Origin: Rhodococcus sp. (in: high G+C Gram-positive bacteria)
GTDB taxonomy: Bacteria; Actinomycetota; Actinomycetes; Mycobacteriales; Mycobacteriaceae
Reading direction: 5' to 3'
Length of the DNA: 64,000 nt
Assembly: GCF_023264675.1 (NCBI RefSeq)
Contig: NZ_JAHFVG010000022.1
Location: 24,528-88,527, forward strand
This document shows, in pieces, positions 26,202 through 35,193 of the stretch (position 1 is its first letter; each line of letters opens with the position of its first letter). The notes under the pieces were generated by a model. The model was not told the DNA's origin and searched no databases. It worked only from the letters and a program-made list of their open reading frames with translations. The translations under genes and the position numbers were made by a program.

Positions 26202-28208
26202 TCAACCTATTCCTGGAATGTGACGGACTACCTGATCGATGAGCCAGATCCCGACGAAGGGTGTCACGACGCCGCCGACCCCGTAGATCAGCAGGTTGCG
26301 GCGCAGCAGCACCGCAGCCGATGCAGGCCGATAACGAACGCCTTTGAGCGCCAATGGGATCAAGGCGACGATGACCAGCGCATTGAAGATCACCGCGGAC
26401 AGGATCGCAGACTGCGGGGTGGCGAGTCGCATGATGTTCAGTGCATCGAGCTGGGGGTAGAGAGAGCTGAACATCGCCGGAAGGATCGCGAAGTACTTCG
26501 CGAGATCGTTGGCGAGCGAGAACGTCGTGAGCGCCCCGCGCGTGATCAGCAACTGCTTGCCGATCTCGACGATCTCGATCAACTTGGTGGGATCCGAATC
26601 CAGATCGACCATGTTGCCCGCCTCCTTCGCTGCCGAGGTGCCGGTGTTCATCGCAACGCCGACGTCGGCCTGCGCCAGTGCAGGCGCATCGTTGGTTCCG
26701 TCGCCCGTCATGGCGACGAGCCGCCCACCTGCCTGTTCCTTGCGGATCAGTGCGAGCTTGTCCTCCGGTGTCGCCTCGGCGAGAAAGTCGTCGACGCCTG
26801 CTTCGGCGGCAATCGCTTCGGCGGTCAACGGGTTGTCCCCGGTGACCATCACGGTTCTGATTCCCATCGCCCGTAGCTGGGCGAACCTCTCTGCGATGTT
26901 CGGCTTCACCACGTCGGACAACTCGACGACGCCGAGGACTCTCGCCGAGCCGGCAGAGCACTCGGCCACCACGAGCGGCGTGCCGCCTGCCTGGGCGATA
27001 TCTCGAACGCTCGTGTCCTGAACGGAACGACCAGGGGCGATCTCGGTTCCACCGTTGTCCCTGACCCAGCCCGCCACCGAATCGGCGGCGCCCTTGCGCA
27101 CCGAACTGCCGCCTACGTCGATACCGCTCATGCGGGTCTGGGCGGTGAATGCGACGAACTCACCCGCCAGCTCCGATGCATCGGCCCGATCCGACAACCC
27201 GAAGTCTCGAGAACACAGTTCGACGATGCTCCGGCCCTCGGGTGTGCCGTCGGCCAGTGACGACAACCGCGCCGCCCGAGCCAGTTCCTCGGCGTCGACA
27301 CCGGGTGCCGGGTGAAGTGCCGTTGCCTGCCGGTTTCCGTAGGTGATGGTTCCGGTCTTGTCCATCAGCAGAGTGTCGATGTCGCCTGCAGCTTCGACGG
27401 CCCGGCCGGACATCGCCAGCACGTTGCGCTGCACCAGTCGATCCATGCCGGCAATTCCGATGGCGGACAACAACGCTCCGATCGTGGTGGGGATCAGGCA
27501 TACCAGCAGGGCGATGAGCCGAATCGGATTCTGCTGTTCCCCGGCGTAGGCGCTCATCGGTCCGATGGCCACCACGGCGAACAGAAACACGATGGTCAGC
27601 GATGCGAGCAGAATGTTCAGCGCGATCTCGTTGGGAGTCTTGCGCCGGGAGGCACCCTCGACGAGTCCGATCATTCTGTCGACGAACGTCTCTCCCTGCT
27701 CTGCGGTGATCCGCACGACGATCTCGTCGGAGAGCACCGTCGTACCGCCGGTGACGGCCGATCTGTCTCCGCCGGACTCTCGCACCACCGGGGCCGATTC
27801 GCCGGTGATGGCCGATTCGTCCACGCTGGCAATGCCGTCGACGACGTCGCCGTCGCCCGGGATGACCTCGCCTGCGGTGACGATCACGTCGTCGCCGACT
27901 CTCAGGTCGGTGCCGCGCACGTCCTCGATCGACCCGTCGGGCAACCGCCGTCGAGCAGAACTGTCCTGCTTCACCTTGCGCAAACTCGCTGCCTGCGCTT
28001 TGCCGCGCCCCTCGGCTACGGATTCGGCCAGATTGGCGAACAGCACGGTGAACCAGAGCCAGCCGGTGATGGACCAGGCGAACGCACTCGGCGACATCAC
28101 GGCCAGCACCGTCGTGACGAGCGAGCCCACGAACACGATGAACATGACCGGATTTCGAGCCAGATGCCGCGGATCCAGTTTGGCGAACGCGCCGACTATG
28201 TTGTTCAC
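26202..28208 (-). CDS. kdpB: KdpB, P-type ATPase catalytic subunit
   Basis: This 668-residue potassium-pump ATPase has the actuator motif [12 protein letters not shown], the phosphorylated Asp283 in [14 protein letters not shown], the nucleotide-binding segment and the hinge [20 protein letters not shown]. Six to seven membrane helices are present, including the Kdp-type [20 protein letters not shown]. The length is normal. It overlaps kdpA by 4 bases, consistent with coupled translation of pump subunits. Confidence 0.97.
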   Translation of the reverse strand: MNNIVGAFAKLDPRHLARNPVMFIVFVGSLVTTVLAVMSPSAFAWSITGWLWFTVLFANLAESVAEGRGKAQAASLRKVKQDSSARRRLPDGSIEDVRGTDLRVGDDVIVTAGEVIPGDGDVVDGIASVDESAITGESAPVVRESGGDRSAVTGGTTVLSDEIVVRITAEQGETFVDRMIGLVEGASRRKTPNEIALNILLASLTIVFLFAVVAIGPMSAYAGEQQNPIRLIALLVCLIPTTIGALLSAIGIAGMDRLVQRNVLAMSGRAVEAAGDIDTLLMDKTGTITYGNRQATALHPAPGVDAEELARAARLSSLADGTPEGRSIVELCSRDFGLSDRADASELAGEFVAFTAQTRMSGIDVGGSSVRKGAADSVAGWVRDNGGTEIAPGRSVQDTSVRDIAQAGGTPLVVAECSAGSARVLGVVELSDVVKPNIAERFAQLRAMGIRTVMVTGDNPLTAEAIAAEAGVDDFLAEATPEDKLALIRKEQAGGRLVAMTGDGTNDAPALAQADVGVAMNTGTSAAKEAGNMVDLDSDPTKLIEIVEIGKQLLITRGALTTFSLANDLAKYFAILPAMFSSLYPQLDALNIMRLATPQSAILSAVIFNALVIVALIPLALKGVRYRPASAAVLLRRNLLIYGVGGVVTPFVGIWLIDQVVRHIPGIG

Positions 28209-29857
28209 GACAGTGCCTCTGCTATCGGACCGAGGGACAAAGCGGGGAAGAAGGTGAGTGCAGCCACCAATACCGCTGTCCCCAAGAGCAATCCGCCGAA
28301 CAGCGGACCGGTGGTGGGAAGAGTGCCTGCATTCGGCGGGGTTCGCTTGGACGTGATCAGCGAGCCTGCCAGAGCAAGCACGAAGACGATGGGCAGGAAT
28401 CTACCCAGCAACATCGCCAGTGCGAGCGAGATCTGGAACCAATCGCTGGTGGCGGTGAGCCCGCCGAACGCGCTGCCGTTGTTGTTCGCCGCCGAGCTGT
28501 AGGCGTAGAGAACTTCGGTGAAGCCGTGGATCGAGCCTGGAGTGCCAGGATCCCCTGAGTTGCCCTGGAATGCAGGCGTGGAATCCAACACCACCGAGAT
28601 GGAGGTGCCCACGAGGACGAGTACCGGCATCACGAGCACCGACAGTGCTGCCATGGTGATCTCGCGGCGGCCGAGTTTCTTGCCGAGGAACTCCGGTGTT
28701 CGCCCGACGAGGAGCCCGCCGACGAAGACGGCGATGATCGACAGAACGAGCAACCCGTAGAGGCCGGTGCCAACCCCGCCCGGTGCTATCTCGCCGAACA
28801 ACATGTTGGTCAATACGGCTCCGCCGCCGAGGGGAGACATGCTGTCGTGGGCAGAATTGACTGCACCGGTGGAGGTTCCGGTAGTCGATACCGCGAAGAG
28901 CGCGGATCCGGCGATGCCGAAGCGCGACTCTTTGCCTTCCATCATCGCTCCGGCGGCCTGCGCTGCGACGCCGCGTGTGCCGAACTCCGCTGCCAGTGTG
29001 ATCGCCAGCAGGCCTGCCCACAGCGTCGCCATCACGGCCAACAACGTCAGCCCTTGCTTTCGGCTTCCGACCATGGTTCCGAAGGTCCTGGTGAGACACA
29101 CGGGGATCAGGAGCAGCGCGATCACCTCGACGACATTGGACAGCGGTGTCGGGTTCTCGAACGGGTGCGCGGAGTTGGCAGCGAGGATTCCGCCTCCGTT
29201 GGTTCCCAGTTCTTTGATGGCTTCCTGAGAGGCGACGGGCGCCAGGGCGAAGTCGGACGATGCCGAGAAGGACTGAATGACGCCCTGAGTCAACAGGATC
29301 AGAGCGATCACGAACGAGAGCGGCAACAGGATGCGAAGTGTTCCGCGGGTGAGGTCGACCCAGAAGTTGCCGAGTTCGCCGCCGCTGCGAACGGTCACGA
29401 AACTTCGAACGAGGGCAATGGCCACGGCGAGCCCGACTGCTGCAGAGAGGAAATTCTGTACCGCGAGCCCGAGCGGTTGCGTCAGATCGGTCATCGTCGT
29501 CTCGGGGACATACGACTGCCAGTTGGTGTTGCTGACGAACGACACGGCTGTGTTGAACGCTACGGCGGGACTGACGCCGGGCAGACCGTTGTTCATTGGC
29601 AGAACACCCTGAATGCGTTGCAGAACATAGAGAAAGACAATTCCGGCAGTGGAGAAGCCGAGCAGGCTCGTCGTGTAGCCGACCCAGGTCTGTTCGGCAC
29701 GCGGATCGATCCGGCACACCCGGTAGAGCATCGATTCGAGGCGCCAGTGAACCGGACGCCCGGGTTCCGAACCCACCTCGAACACTCTGGCCATGTAGTC
29801 GCCGAGAGGCACGTAGGCGATGGCGAGTACGGCGATCACCGCAAGGATGGAGCCCAT
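28205..29857 (-). CDS. kdpA: KdpA, potassium-translocating subunit
   Basis: This 550-residue channel-like protein has about ten membrane helices. Family segments include [15 protein letters not shown], the extended loop [20 protein letters not shown] and [18 protein letters not shown], which carry the four selectivity-filter loops for K+. Its ATG shares one base with the kdpF stop (TGATG), so initiation is probably coupled to kdpF translation. Confidence 0.97.
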   Translation of the reverse strand: MGSILAVIAVLAIAYVPLGDYMARVFEVGSEPGRPVHWRLESMLYRVCRIDPRAEQTWVGYTTSLLGFSTAGIVFLYVLQRIQGVLPMNNGLPGVSPAVAFNTAVSFVSNTNWQSYVPETTMTDLTQPLGLAVQNFLSAAVGLAVAIALVRSFVTVRSGGELGNFWVDLTRGTLRILLPLSFVIALILLTQGVIQSFSASSDFALAPVASQEAIKELGTNGGGILAANSAHPFENPTPLSNVVEVIALLLIPVCLTRTFGTMVGSRKQGLTLLAVMATLWAGLLAITLAAEFGTRGVAAQAAGAMMEGKESRFGIAGSALFAVSTTGTSTGAVNSAHDSMSPLGGGAVLTNMLFGEIAPGGVGTGLYGLLVLSIIAVFVGGLLVGRTPEFLGKKLGRREITMAALSVLVMPVLVLVGTSISVVLDSTPAFQGNSGDPGTPGSIHGFTEVLYAYSSAANNNGSAFGGLTATSDWFQISLALAMLLGRFLPIVFVLALAGSLITSKRTPPNAGTLPTTGPLFGGLLLGTAVLVAALTFFPALSLGPIAEALS

Positions 29858-29940
29858 CAGAATCGCTCGGGATCGAGTAGTGCAACGAGGAGGTAGATCG
29901 CTGCGAGCCCGGCCAGCGCCACCAGAACAACTTCGGTCAT
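29857..29940 (-). CDS. kdpF: KdpF, small stabilising subunit
   Basis: This 27-residue, single-helix protein is too short for usual gene finding. The sequence begins MTEVVLVALAGLAAIYLLVA and ends LLDPERF, the hallmark KdpF pattern of one hydrophobic helix followed by a P-E-R-F-like tail. It lies first in the operon. Its TGA overlaps the kdpA ATG by one base. KdpF stabilises the KdpABC pump in the membrane. Confidence 0.93.
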   Translation of the reverse strand: MTEVVLVALAGLAAIYLLVALLDPERF

Positions 29941-29980
29941 GCCGAAAGCGTGGTACCGCTCAGCAGACGCGGCGGCGTTC

Positions 29981-30031
29981 CTTACGCGCTACTTACGCTG
30001 TGACCTGTGCATCCTGACGAGACTCTTACGC
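29981..30031. promoter_or_regulatory. Phased CTTACGC repeats upstream of kdp, candidate KdpE sites
   Basis: CTTACGC occurs at 29981, 29992 and 30025 (GCGTAAG on the operon strand). Spacings of 11 and 33 bases place all three on one face of the helix, 41-91 bases before the kdpF start. Direct repeats of this kind fit a response regulator of the OmpR class. Binding by KdpE is inferred. Confidence 0.6.
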
Positions 30032-30051
30032 GCCTCACCCATCCCCGCACC

Positions 30052-30501
30052 TCAGACGTCGATGTCGTCGACGCGCACGTCGACGTCGTCGCGAGTGAGC
30101 GCAAGCCCGAGCAGATCCTCCACGACGCCGAGAGCAATGGTGGCCAACTCGTCGCCGACGGCTTGTAGGTCGCTCCCGTACGCGCCGACGACCGTGAGGG
30201 AAAGACCGGTGCACCGGTGGTCGTCGAGATACAGCGAGATATCGGTCGGCTGTGATCCGTGCACGCCCTGCAGAGAACGCAGGATCGCTGTACGAACCAC
30301 GAGATCACTGACGCGAAGGGTGTCGGAGTCCCGACCGGCGGGAGCCGTCGGGAACTGTCCGTCGACGGGCCAGCTGCGCCGAGTGGTGGAACGGACCCGG
30401 GAGATGATGGAGGAGCTGATGTCGAGCCAGCGGGGCTCGTCGGGCGCATCCTTCAGTTCGCGAGCGGCGCGCGCGAGAATCGAGTCGGGGTCGGACGTCA
30501 T
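30052..30501 (-). CDS. Asp23-like protein paired with an ECF sigma factor
   Basis: This 149-residue protein follows the sigma gene after 7 bases. Its C-terminal half, DTLRVSDLVVRTAILRSLQG followed by ISLYLDDHRCTGLSLTVVGAYG and ending in a DVDVRVDDIDV strand, resembles the alternating beta-alpha pattern of Asp23/Gls24 proteins. These are encoded in numbers on the other side of the divergent promoter. The N-terminal 50 residues are helical and differ. It may be a sigma partner or a divergent Asp23 paralogue. ATG 30501 was chosen; GTG 30507 is possible. Confidence 0.65.
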   Translation of the reverse strand: MTSDPDSILARAARELKDAPDEPRWLDISSSIISRVRSTTRRSWPVDGQFPTAPAGRDSDTLRVSDLVVRTAILRSLQGVHGSQPTDISLYLDDHRCTGLSLTVVGAYGSDLQAVGDELATIALGVVEDLLGLALTRDDVDVRVDDIDV

Positions 30502-30508
30502 CGCCACA

Positions 30509-31063
30509 TCACTGCCATGCCGCCAACCTTTCACTCAGAGTTGCTCGTGCGCGCACCAGTTGTCCGCGAACCGCTCCAGCCGACAAGGTCATGATCTGCC
30601 CGATTTCCGGATGTGTCATCCCCTCCACTTCCCGTAGCAGCCAGCAGGCGCGCTGGCGATACGGCAGTTCGGACAGTGCCAGCCCCAGATCACGCATGAA
30701 GTCGTCGTTCGTCGCTCGCTTCTCGGGATCGGCGTTGCTGTCGGTGCTACGGCGCTCGAAGACCCAGTCCTCGGCCGGTGCCATCGACTTCCGTCGACGG
30801 TGATCGACCACCTTGTGCGAGACCATCGAGAACAGCCACGTTCGCAGTTTCGAGTCGCCACGAAACGAGTCGAGACCCTTCCACGCCGCGACGAAGGCAT
30901 CTTGAACAACTTCCTCCGCCGCACCTTCATCGGACAACATGTTGCGTGCATAACGCAACATTTCCGGTCCGTAGCGGGAGACGATCTGCTCGAATGCGTC
31001 GGTGTCTCCCAGCGCGGCGGCGCTGACGAGAACACGATCTGCAGGCCACGTCCCCTCGCTCAC
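30509..31063 (-). CDS. ECF-type RNA polymerase sigma factor
   Basis: This 184-residue protein has two regions. Sigma region 2 contains AFEQIVSRYGPEMLRYARNM, DEGAAEEVVQDAFVAAWKGL and KLRTWLFSMVSHKVVDHRRR. Region 4 contains LSELPYRQRACWLLREVEGM and the HTH PEIGQIMTLSAGAVRGQLVRARATL. There is no classic zinc anti-sigma gene next to it; the following gene is Asp23-like. It diverges from an Asp23 operon with a 116-base shared promoter, so it likely drives that envelope-stress locus (inference). Confidence 0.9.
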   Translation of the reverse strand: MSEGTWPADRVLVSAAALGDTDAFEQIVSRYGPEMLRYARNMLSDEGAAEEVVQDAFVAAWKGLDSFRGDSKLRTWLFSMVSHKVVDHRRRKSMAPAEDWVFERRSTDSNADPEKRATNDDFMRDLGLALSELPYRQRACWLLREVEGMTHPEIGQIMTLSAGAVRGQLVRARATLSERLAAWQ

Positions 31064-31179
31064 ATCACAGGTCTACCAGAGCGTCGGCGGTGTGATCCGC
31101 TTCACATATGGACCGGCGTGCGCTTTCGGGAATCGGGTACGACCTACTTGCGACACATTCCGAATACGAAAGGTCATCC

Positions 31180-31647
31180 ATGAGCGCCCAGACGCTGGAC
31201 AAGTCGGACTCCACCACCGCCGTTGCCCCGAAGACCACCGACTCCGCCCTCGTCGGTTCCACCGGCCGCACCACCATCGCCGACACCGTCGTATCGAAGA
31301 TCGCCGGTATCGCGACGCGTGAGGTCGAAGGCGTGCACGACGTCGGCGGCGGCACCTCCCGCGCGATCGGCGCACTCCGTGAGCGCATCCCCGGCGCCCG
31401 CGTCAACCAGTCGCAGGGCGTCTCGGTCGAGGTCGGCGAGCGCCAGGCCGCAGTCGACATCGACATCGTCGCCGAGTACGGCGTCTCGATCGCCGATCTC
31501 GCCGCAGGCATCCGCCGCAACGTCATCACCGCCGTCGAGCGCATGACCGGTCTGGAGGTCACCGAGGTCAACATCGTCGTCCACGACGTGTACCTCGACG
31601 AGGGCGACGACGACAACCAAGAAGTCGCAGGCACCCGGGTCCAGTGA
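31180..31647 (+). CDS. Asp23/Gls24 family envelope stress protein 1
   Basis: This 155-residue protein has a disordered Thr/Ser/Ala-rich N-terminus and then the Asp23 core TIADTVVSKIAGIATREVEGVHDVGG, VGERQAAVDIDIVAEYGVSI and VERMTGLEVTEVNIVVHDVY. Asp23 proteins coat the inner membrane surface through AmaP-type anchors and respond to alkaline or envelope stress. ATG 31180 has AAAGG 9 bases upstream. It is first gene of a six-gene coupled operon. Confidence 0.92.
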   Translation: MSAQTLDKSDSTTAVAPKTTDSALVGSTGRTTIADTVVSKIAGIATREVEGVHDVGGGTSRAIGALRERIPGARVNQSQGVSVEVGERQAAVDIDIVAEYGVSIADLAAGIRRNVITAVERMTGLEVTEVNIVVHDVYLDEGDDDNQEVAGTRVQ

Positions 31648-31943
31648 GTCCGCAAACAGGACCGGAGACACCGCAGGCCGACATTTCCGAGGTAGTTGCC
31701 GAGGCCGTGCTGGCGACCGAAGGTGTCGCCGCACTGCACGGCGGGATGTTCGGCGAAGCCGCCACCTACCTACCGGGCCGGCGAGTATCCGGAATCCGAA
31801 TGGACGAGCGCGGCACCGAAATTCACGTGAGCTTGACGATGGGCACTCCCATTCGCGAGACCGCCGATGCCGTCAGGCGCGTCGTGGCGGCGCTCACGCC
31901 GGGACCCGTTCACGTGATCGTGGAGGATGTCGTTCGCGCATGA
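31644..31943 (+). CDS. Asp23-like protein 2 (short)
   Basis: This 99-residue protein overlaps the previous gene by 4 bases (GTGA). The core DISEVVAEAVLATEGVAALHGG, GTEIHVSLTMGTPIRETADAVRR and VHVIVEDV follows the Asp23 strand-helix-strand order in reduced length. It may pair with the full-length Asp23 proteins encoded on either side. No membrane segment is present. Confidence 0.8.
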   Translation: MSPQTGPETPQADISEVVAEAVLATEGVAALHGGMFGEAATYLPGRRVSGIRMDERGTEIHVSLTMGTPIRETADAVRRVVAALTPGPVHVIVEDVVRA

Positions 31944-32185
31944 CGCGATCCGCGGAACACACTGCCGCACGGCGCGCCGTTGCCCGCAAACACCATCCGG
32001 ATCTCGGGGGAGACCCCGAGGTCTACGCCGCCGAACTCGCAGCGGTGGAGCGGCGGTACAACCGGCTGACCGAAGCGCAGGCTCCCACCACCGCATTCCG
32101 ACGCGAATCGGCTGCCAAACGGCGCGCCCGGGCAATGTTCCGAGCGATCACCCGCACCAGAAACACCCGTTACTTCGACATCTGA
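31940..32185 (+). CDS. Mini J-domain-like protein inside the Asp23 operon
   Basis: This 81-residue basic protein overlaps the previous stop by 4 bases (ATGA). It starts with a helix TAARRAVARKHHPDLGGD that carries the HPD tripeptide of J-domains, preceded by a basic helix II-like stretch. A second helix, YAAELAAVERRYNRLTEA, occupies the place of J helix III. Helix I is missing or very short. The C-terminus is Arg-rich. A J-domain would recruit DnaK/Hsp70; whether this reduced form can do so is unknown. The tight coupling to Asp23 genes suggests a role in that complex. Confidence 0.68.
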   Translation: MTRSAEHTAARRAVARKHHPDLGGDPEVYAAELAAVERRYNRLTEAQAPTTAFRRESAAKRRARAMFRAITRTRNTRYFDI

Positions 32186-32206
32186 CTCACACCCAGGAGC
32201 ACTTTC

Positions 32207-32389
32207 ATGACCACCTCGACCATCGGTCTCTTCGTCGGGTTGCTGTTGGCAATCGCCGCAGCCGCAGGCGGATTCACCGGTTTTCTCTTCGCAGTGATAC
32301 TGGCGGTCGTCGGTTTCGGCGTCGGGCGGTACATCGATGGTGAACTCGACGTCGCGGCATTCTCCCGCGGACGCCGACATGACCGATAA
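32207..32389 (+). CDS. DUF2273 small membrane protein
   Basis: This 60-residue protein has two closely spaced membrane helices (IGLFVGLLLAIAAAAGG and GFLFAVILAVVGFGVG) and a basic tail RGRRHDR. This is the DUF2273 pattern, usually encoded with Asp23 and its anchor. AGGAG lies 8 bases before ATG 32207. It overlaps the next gene by 11 bases. Confidence 0.87.
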   Translation: MTTSTIGLFVGLLLAIAAAAGGFTGFLFAVILAVVGFGVGRYIDGELDVAAFSRGRRHDR

Positions 32390-32723
32390 CGAACGCGGCA
32401 CGCTCGACGTTCGAACCCGCGCTGTGGCTCGCATGGCCGAGATCGCGGCGACGAACGTGGCAGGCGTCGAACGCGTGACCGGCGGAATCACATCTCGCTC
32501 GTTACCCCGCGTCGACGCGATCGTTCGCGGCGGCAGGATTCGAGCAACGGTCGAGGTCGCGACGGCGTGGCCGACACCTATCGCCGATGTTGCCGGCCGT
32601 GTGCGGTCGGCCGTCGAGCAAGATCTCACCCGGAACAGCGGTCTCGCAGTCGATTCCGTCGATGTTCGAATTCAGTACAGTGCGCCCGAAATCCGCAACA
32701 CCAGATCGAGGAGAGTCGAGTGA
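32379..32723 (+). CDS. Asp23/Gls24 family protein 3
   Basis: This 114-residue protein has the core RTRAVARMAEIAATNVAGVERVTGG, RIRATVEVATAWPTPIADVAGRVRSAVEQDL and LAVDSVDVRIQY. It begins inside the DUF2273 gene and its stop overlaps the next start (GTGA). It is the third Asp23-type protein of the plus-strand operon and is closer to the first than to the short second copy. Confidence 0.87.
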   Translation: MTDNERGTLDVRTRAVARMAEIAATNVAGVERVTGGITSRSLPRVDAIVRGGRIRATVEVATAWPTPIADVAGRVRSAVEQDLTRNSGLAVDSVDVRIQYSAPEIRNTRSRRVE

Positions 32724-33610
32724 TCCCCAAGGCCGCACCGAAAGCGACGGGAATCGCCGTCGTTCTCGCACTGCTGCTGTGCGTACTGGGCGTGATCGTC
32801 GGACGAGACGCCCTCATCGCCTTCGGCGCGGTGACGGGATCACCGTGGATCGCTCAGGCGATCGACAGCGTCGTCGATCTCACGGTCGCCACCTGGATGC
32901 TCCCCGCAGGTATCGCGGTGGGCGTTGTGGGTCTGATTCTTCTCGTTCTCGCTCTCGTGCCCCGATCGCGGACGCATCGCCGCTCCGATACCGAGGGCGT
33001 GTGGCTCAGTCGACGGCCGCAGCGCACACACGTGTCGACGATGGGACGCGCTGCAGCGGTTGCCGATCGACTGGGAACGGCGGTGGTCGGGCTCGCGCTG
33101 ATCGCGCTCGGCGTCGCCGCTGCCGCATGGCAACGGGGCGTGCTACCCGACGGAATCCACGACGCGCGAAGGACATTCGACACCTGGTCACCCACAGAGT
33201 GGGACGAGCAGGGCTGGTGGCAGTGGACACTGGCAGCAATCGCCGTCGTGGCCGTGCTGCTCGGTCTTCGGTGGCTCTATGCCCACCGACCTCGCCGTCA
33301 ACCGGCACAGCTCACCTCCGACACCGACGAACACGCCAGCGTCGACCTGTCCTCGGCGGCGCGGCACGCCGCGGCCGAGTTCGCTGCGGCTCCAGGAATC
33401 GGTTCGGCTACCGCTCGGGTCGTTCGTGTGAAGGGTGCCCGTGTGGTGCGCATCTCCGGCGTCGCCGACGACACGGAGACCCCGACCGCGGACCTCGTCA
33501 CCTCCGCTGAGCAGGTGCGCACGATGTGTTCGTCGGCTCTGGCCGGACTGACCGTCGACACCCAGGTGCTGGTGGATCTCGCGCGTCGGCCCGCGAAGTC
33601 CACCCGATGA
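32720..33610 (+). CDS. DUF6286/AmaP-like membrane protein with Asp23-like tail
   Basis: This 296-residue protein has four predicted membrane helices: residues 6-32, a segment near 52-78, about 116-136, and about 172-192. A soluble tail (about 210-290) reads DLSSAARHAAAEFAAAPGIG, VVRVKGARVVRISGVADD and LTVDTQVLVDLA, an alternating pattern like Asp23. In Staphylococcus, AmaP anchors Asp23 to the membrane; position and tail suggest the same role here (inference). GTG 32720 overlaps the previous stop. It is the last gene of the operon. Confidence 0.78.
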   Translation: MIPKAAPKATGIAVVLALLLCVLGVIVGRDALIAFGAVTGSPWIAQAIDSVVDLTVATWMLPAGIAVGVVGLILLVLALVPRSRTHRRSDTEGVWLSRRPQRTHVSTMGRAAAVADRLGTAVVGLALIALGVAAAAWQRGVLPDGIHDARRTFDTWSPTEWDEQGWWQWTLAAIAVVAVLLGLRWLYAHRPRRQPAQLTSDTDEHASVDLSSAARHAAAEFAAAPGIGSATARVVRVKGARVVRISGVADDTETPTADLVTSAEQVRTMCSSALAGLTVDTQVLVDLARRPAKSTR

Positions 33611-33629
33611 CGGATCTACCCGCCGTGGT

Positions 33630-34463
33630 GTGCTCGACCTGAGAAACGATTCCGGCATTTCGGACTCGTTCTCAGGTTCAGGCCGTAAGGTCGCGCCAAC
33701 GACCGATTCGGCCGAGCAGAAAGTTCTCGCTATCAGTTATTCGAATTCTTCACACAACCTGCGCCATGCTGCGGCGGGAACAGCCTGGGTTCTCTGTTTC
33801 GCCTACATGCTGGCCGAGATGTTCACCGCGGCTGCCTGGAGCACTCCGTACAGCTTCGCCCGTGACTCGATCAGTTCCCTCGGAGTCACCACATGCGAGG
33901 TCGGATCCTGCTCGCCGATGCACGACGTCATGAACTCGTCGTTCGTCGCGCTCGGTGCGTTGACCCTGATCGGGGCGTTGTTCCTGCACCGCCACATCAG
34001 GAGCGGTCGTGAGAAGAAATGGATTCTGTCGCTGGCCGTGATCATCGCCGTCAGTACCGCGGCAACCGGCCTGTTCCCGGCGAACGACGGAACCTTCGTC
34101 CACTGGACGGCGGTTCTGCCCGGGTTCGTCGCGCGGCACGTCGTTCTTGCCCTGATCGCATGGCACCTGTGGCACGAGAAACGAATCGTTGCGTTGTGGT
34201 CGGCCCTGTGCGCCGTCGTCGGCGTGGTCGGCGCGATCTTGATGCTCGCGCAAACCCTTCACTTCGGTCTCGGTGAGCGGCTCGCCCTGTATCCGATGCC
34301 GACGTGGATGGCCGTCACCGGCACCGCTGTCCTGCTCGCTCTTGCCAGGCGCACCGTGCTCCGCCGGTTCGACTTCCCGGTTCCGTTCGTCTTCCGCATG
34401 CCGAAGCCCTTTCAGGTCACCCCGCCGGCGACCGAGAGCATCGCACCGCTGCGCGCAACCTGA
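33630..34463 (+). CDS. DUF998-type membrane protein
   Basis: This 277-residue protein has about six membrane helices. The conserved start of the family is visible as AYMLAEMFTAAAWSTPYSFARDSISSLG, followed by CSPMHDVMNSSFVALGALTLIGA. Basic and proline-rich residues close the C-terminus. The function of DUF998 proteins is unknown. The only in-frame start before the first helix is GTG 33630, with no ribosome site; the first 40 residues are polar. It follows the Asp23 operon by 19 bases but may have its own promoter, and it converges with the EAL gene (7-base gap). Confidence 0.78.
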   Translation: MLDLRNDSGISDSFSGSGRKVAPTTDSAEQKVLAISYSNSSHNLRHAAAGTAWVLCFAYMLAEMFTAAAWSTPYSFARDSISSLGVTTCEVGSCSPMHDVMNSSFVALGALTLIGALFLHRHIRSGREKKWILSLAVIIAVSTAATGLFPANDGTFVHWTAVLPGFVARHVVLALIAWHLWHEKRIVALWSALCAVVGVVGAILMLAQTLHFGLGERLALYPMPTWMAVTGTAVLLALARRTVLRRFDFPVPFVFRMPKPFQVTPPATESIAPLRAT

Positions 34464-34470
34464 GATCGAC

Positions 34471-35193
34471 TCAGCGGAGAGGGAGCGAGAAGTCCTCGCT
34501 TGCCTTCGCTCGGCCGAACAACCAACCCTGCCCGAGCGTGGCGCCGAGTCGGACAGCGCGTGCACGATCGGTTTCGGTTTCGATCCCTTCCGCGAGGATC
34601 ACAGCGCCGGACGCCCGCACGTACCGCCGCACCGACCAGACCGTCCACACCGTACGAATCGATCTGCGGTTGCGAAGAACTCGCGCGTCGAGCTTGACGA
34701 TGTCCGGTCGCACGATCGGCAATGCGCGCAGCGTGCTCGGGTTCGAACCGACGTCGTCGAGTGCGATGGAAAATCCACGACGCCTCGCCGACGCCACCAT
34801 TGCTCGCAGCCGACCGGGATCGGCGTCTAGTCCGCGTTCGGTGATTTCCAGAACCACGTCGACATCACATTCGAGAGCGTCCAGATGCGACTCAGTACGA
34901 GCTACGTCCGAGATTCCCGACGGCTCGTAGTTGAGGTAGAGCGAGAGACCCTCGGTCAATTTCGCCGAGCGCGCCCGGTTGACCGCAGCGGTGCGGCAGG
35001 CGAAATCGAAGTCCGACACCACCCCTTGTGCCCGCGCAAGCGCGAACACCTCTGCCGGGTTCACGTTCTCGACCGTAGGCCAGCGGGCGAGGGCCTCGAT
35101 TCCCACGACGTCGCCCGACCGCAGGTCCACGACGGGCTGAAAGCACGGAACCATCGAGTCGATGGCAACGAGCGCGGCCTCTGCTGCAATCAT
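34471..35193 (-). CDS. Stand-alone EAL cyclic-di-GMP phosphodiesterase
   Basis: This 240-residue protein is a single EAL domain. Glu33-Ala-Leu, the Asn in LYLNYEPS, VVLEITERG, ALDDVG, IVKLDARV, AEGIET and the final GQGWLFGRA are all present, so hydrolysis of cyclic-di-GMP is plausible. DDFG reads DDVG, a mild change in the loop 6 region. No sensor domain is attached. It overlaps the upstream PucR regulator gene by 4 bases, so the two are made together. Confidence 0.9.
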   Translation of the reverse strand: MIAAEAALVAIDSMVPCFQPVVDLRSGDVVGIEALARWPTVENVNPAEVFALARAQGVVSDFDFACRTAAVNRARSAKLTEGLSLYLNYEPSGISDVARTESHLDALECDVDVVLEITERGLDADPGRLRAMVASARRRGFSIALDDVGSNPSTLRALPIVRPDIVKLDARVLRNRRSIRTVWTVWSVRRYVRASGAVILAEGIETETDRARAVRLGATLGQGWLFGRAKASEDFSLPLR

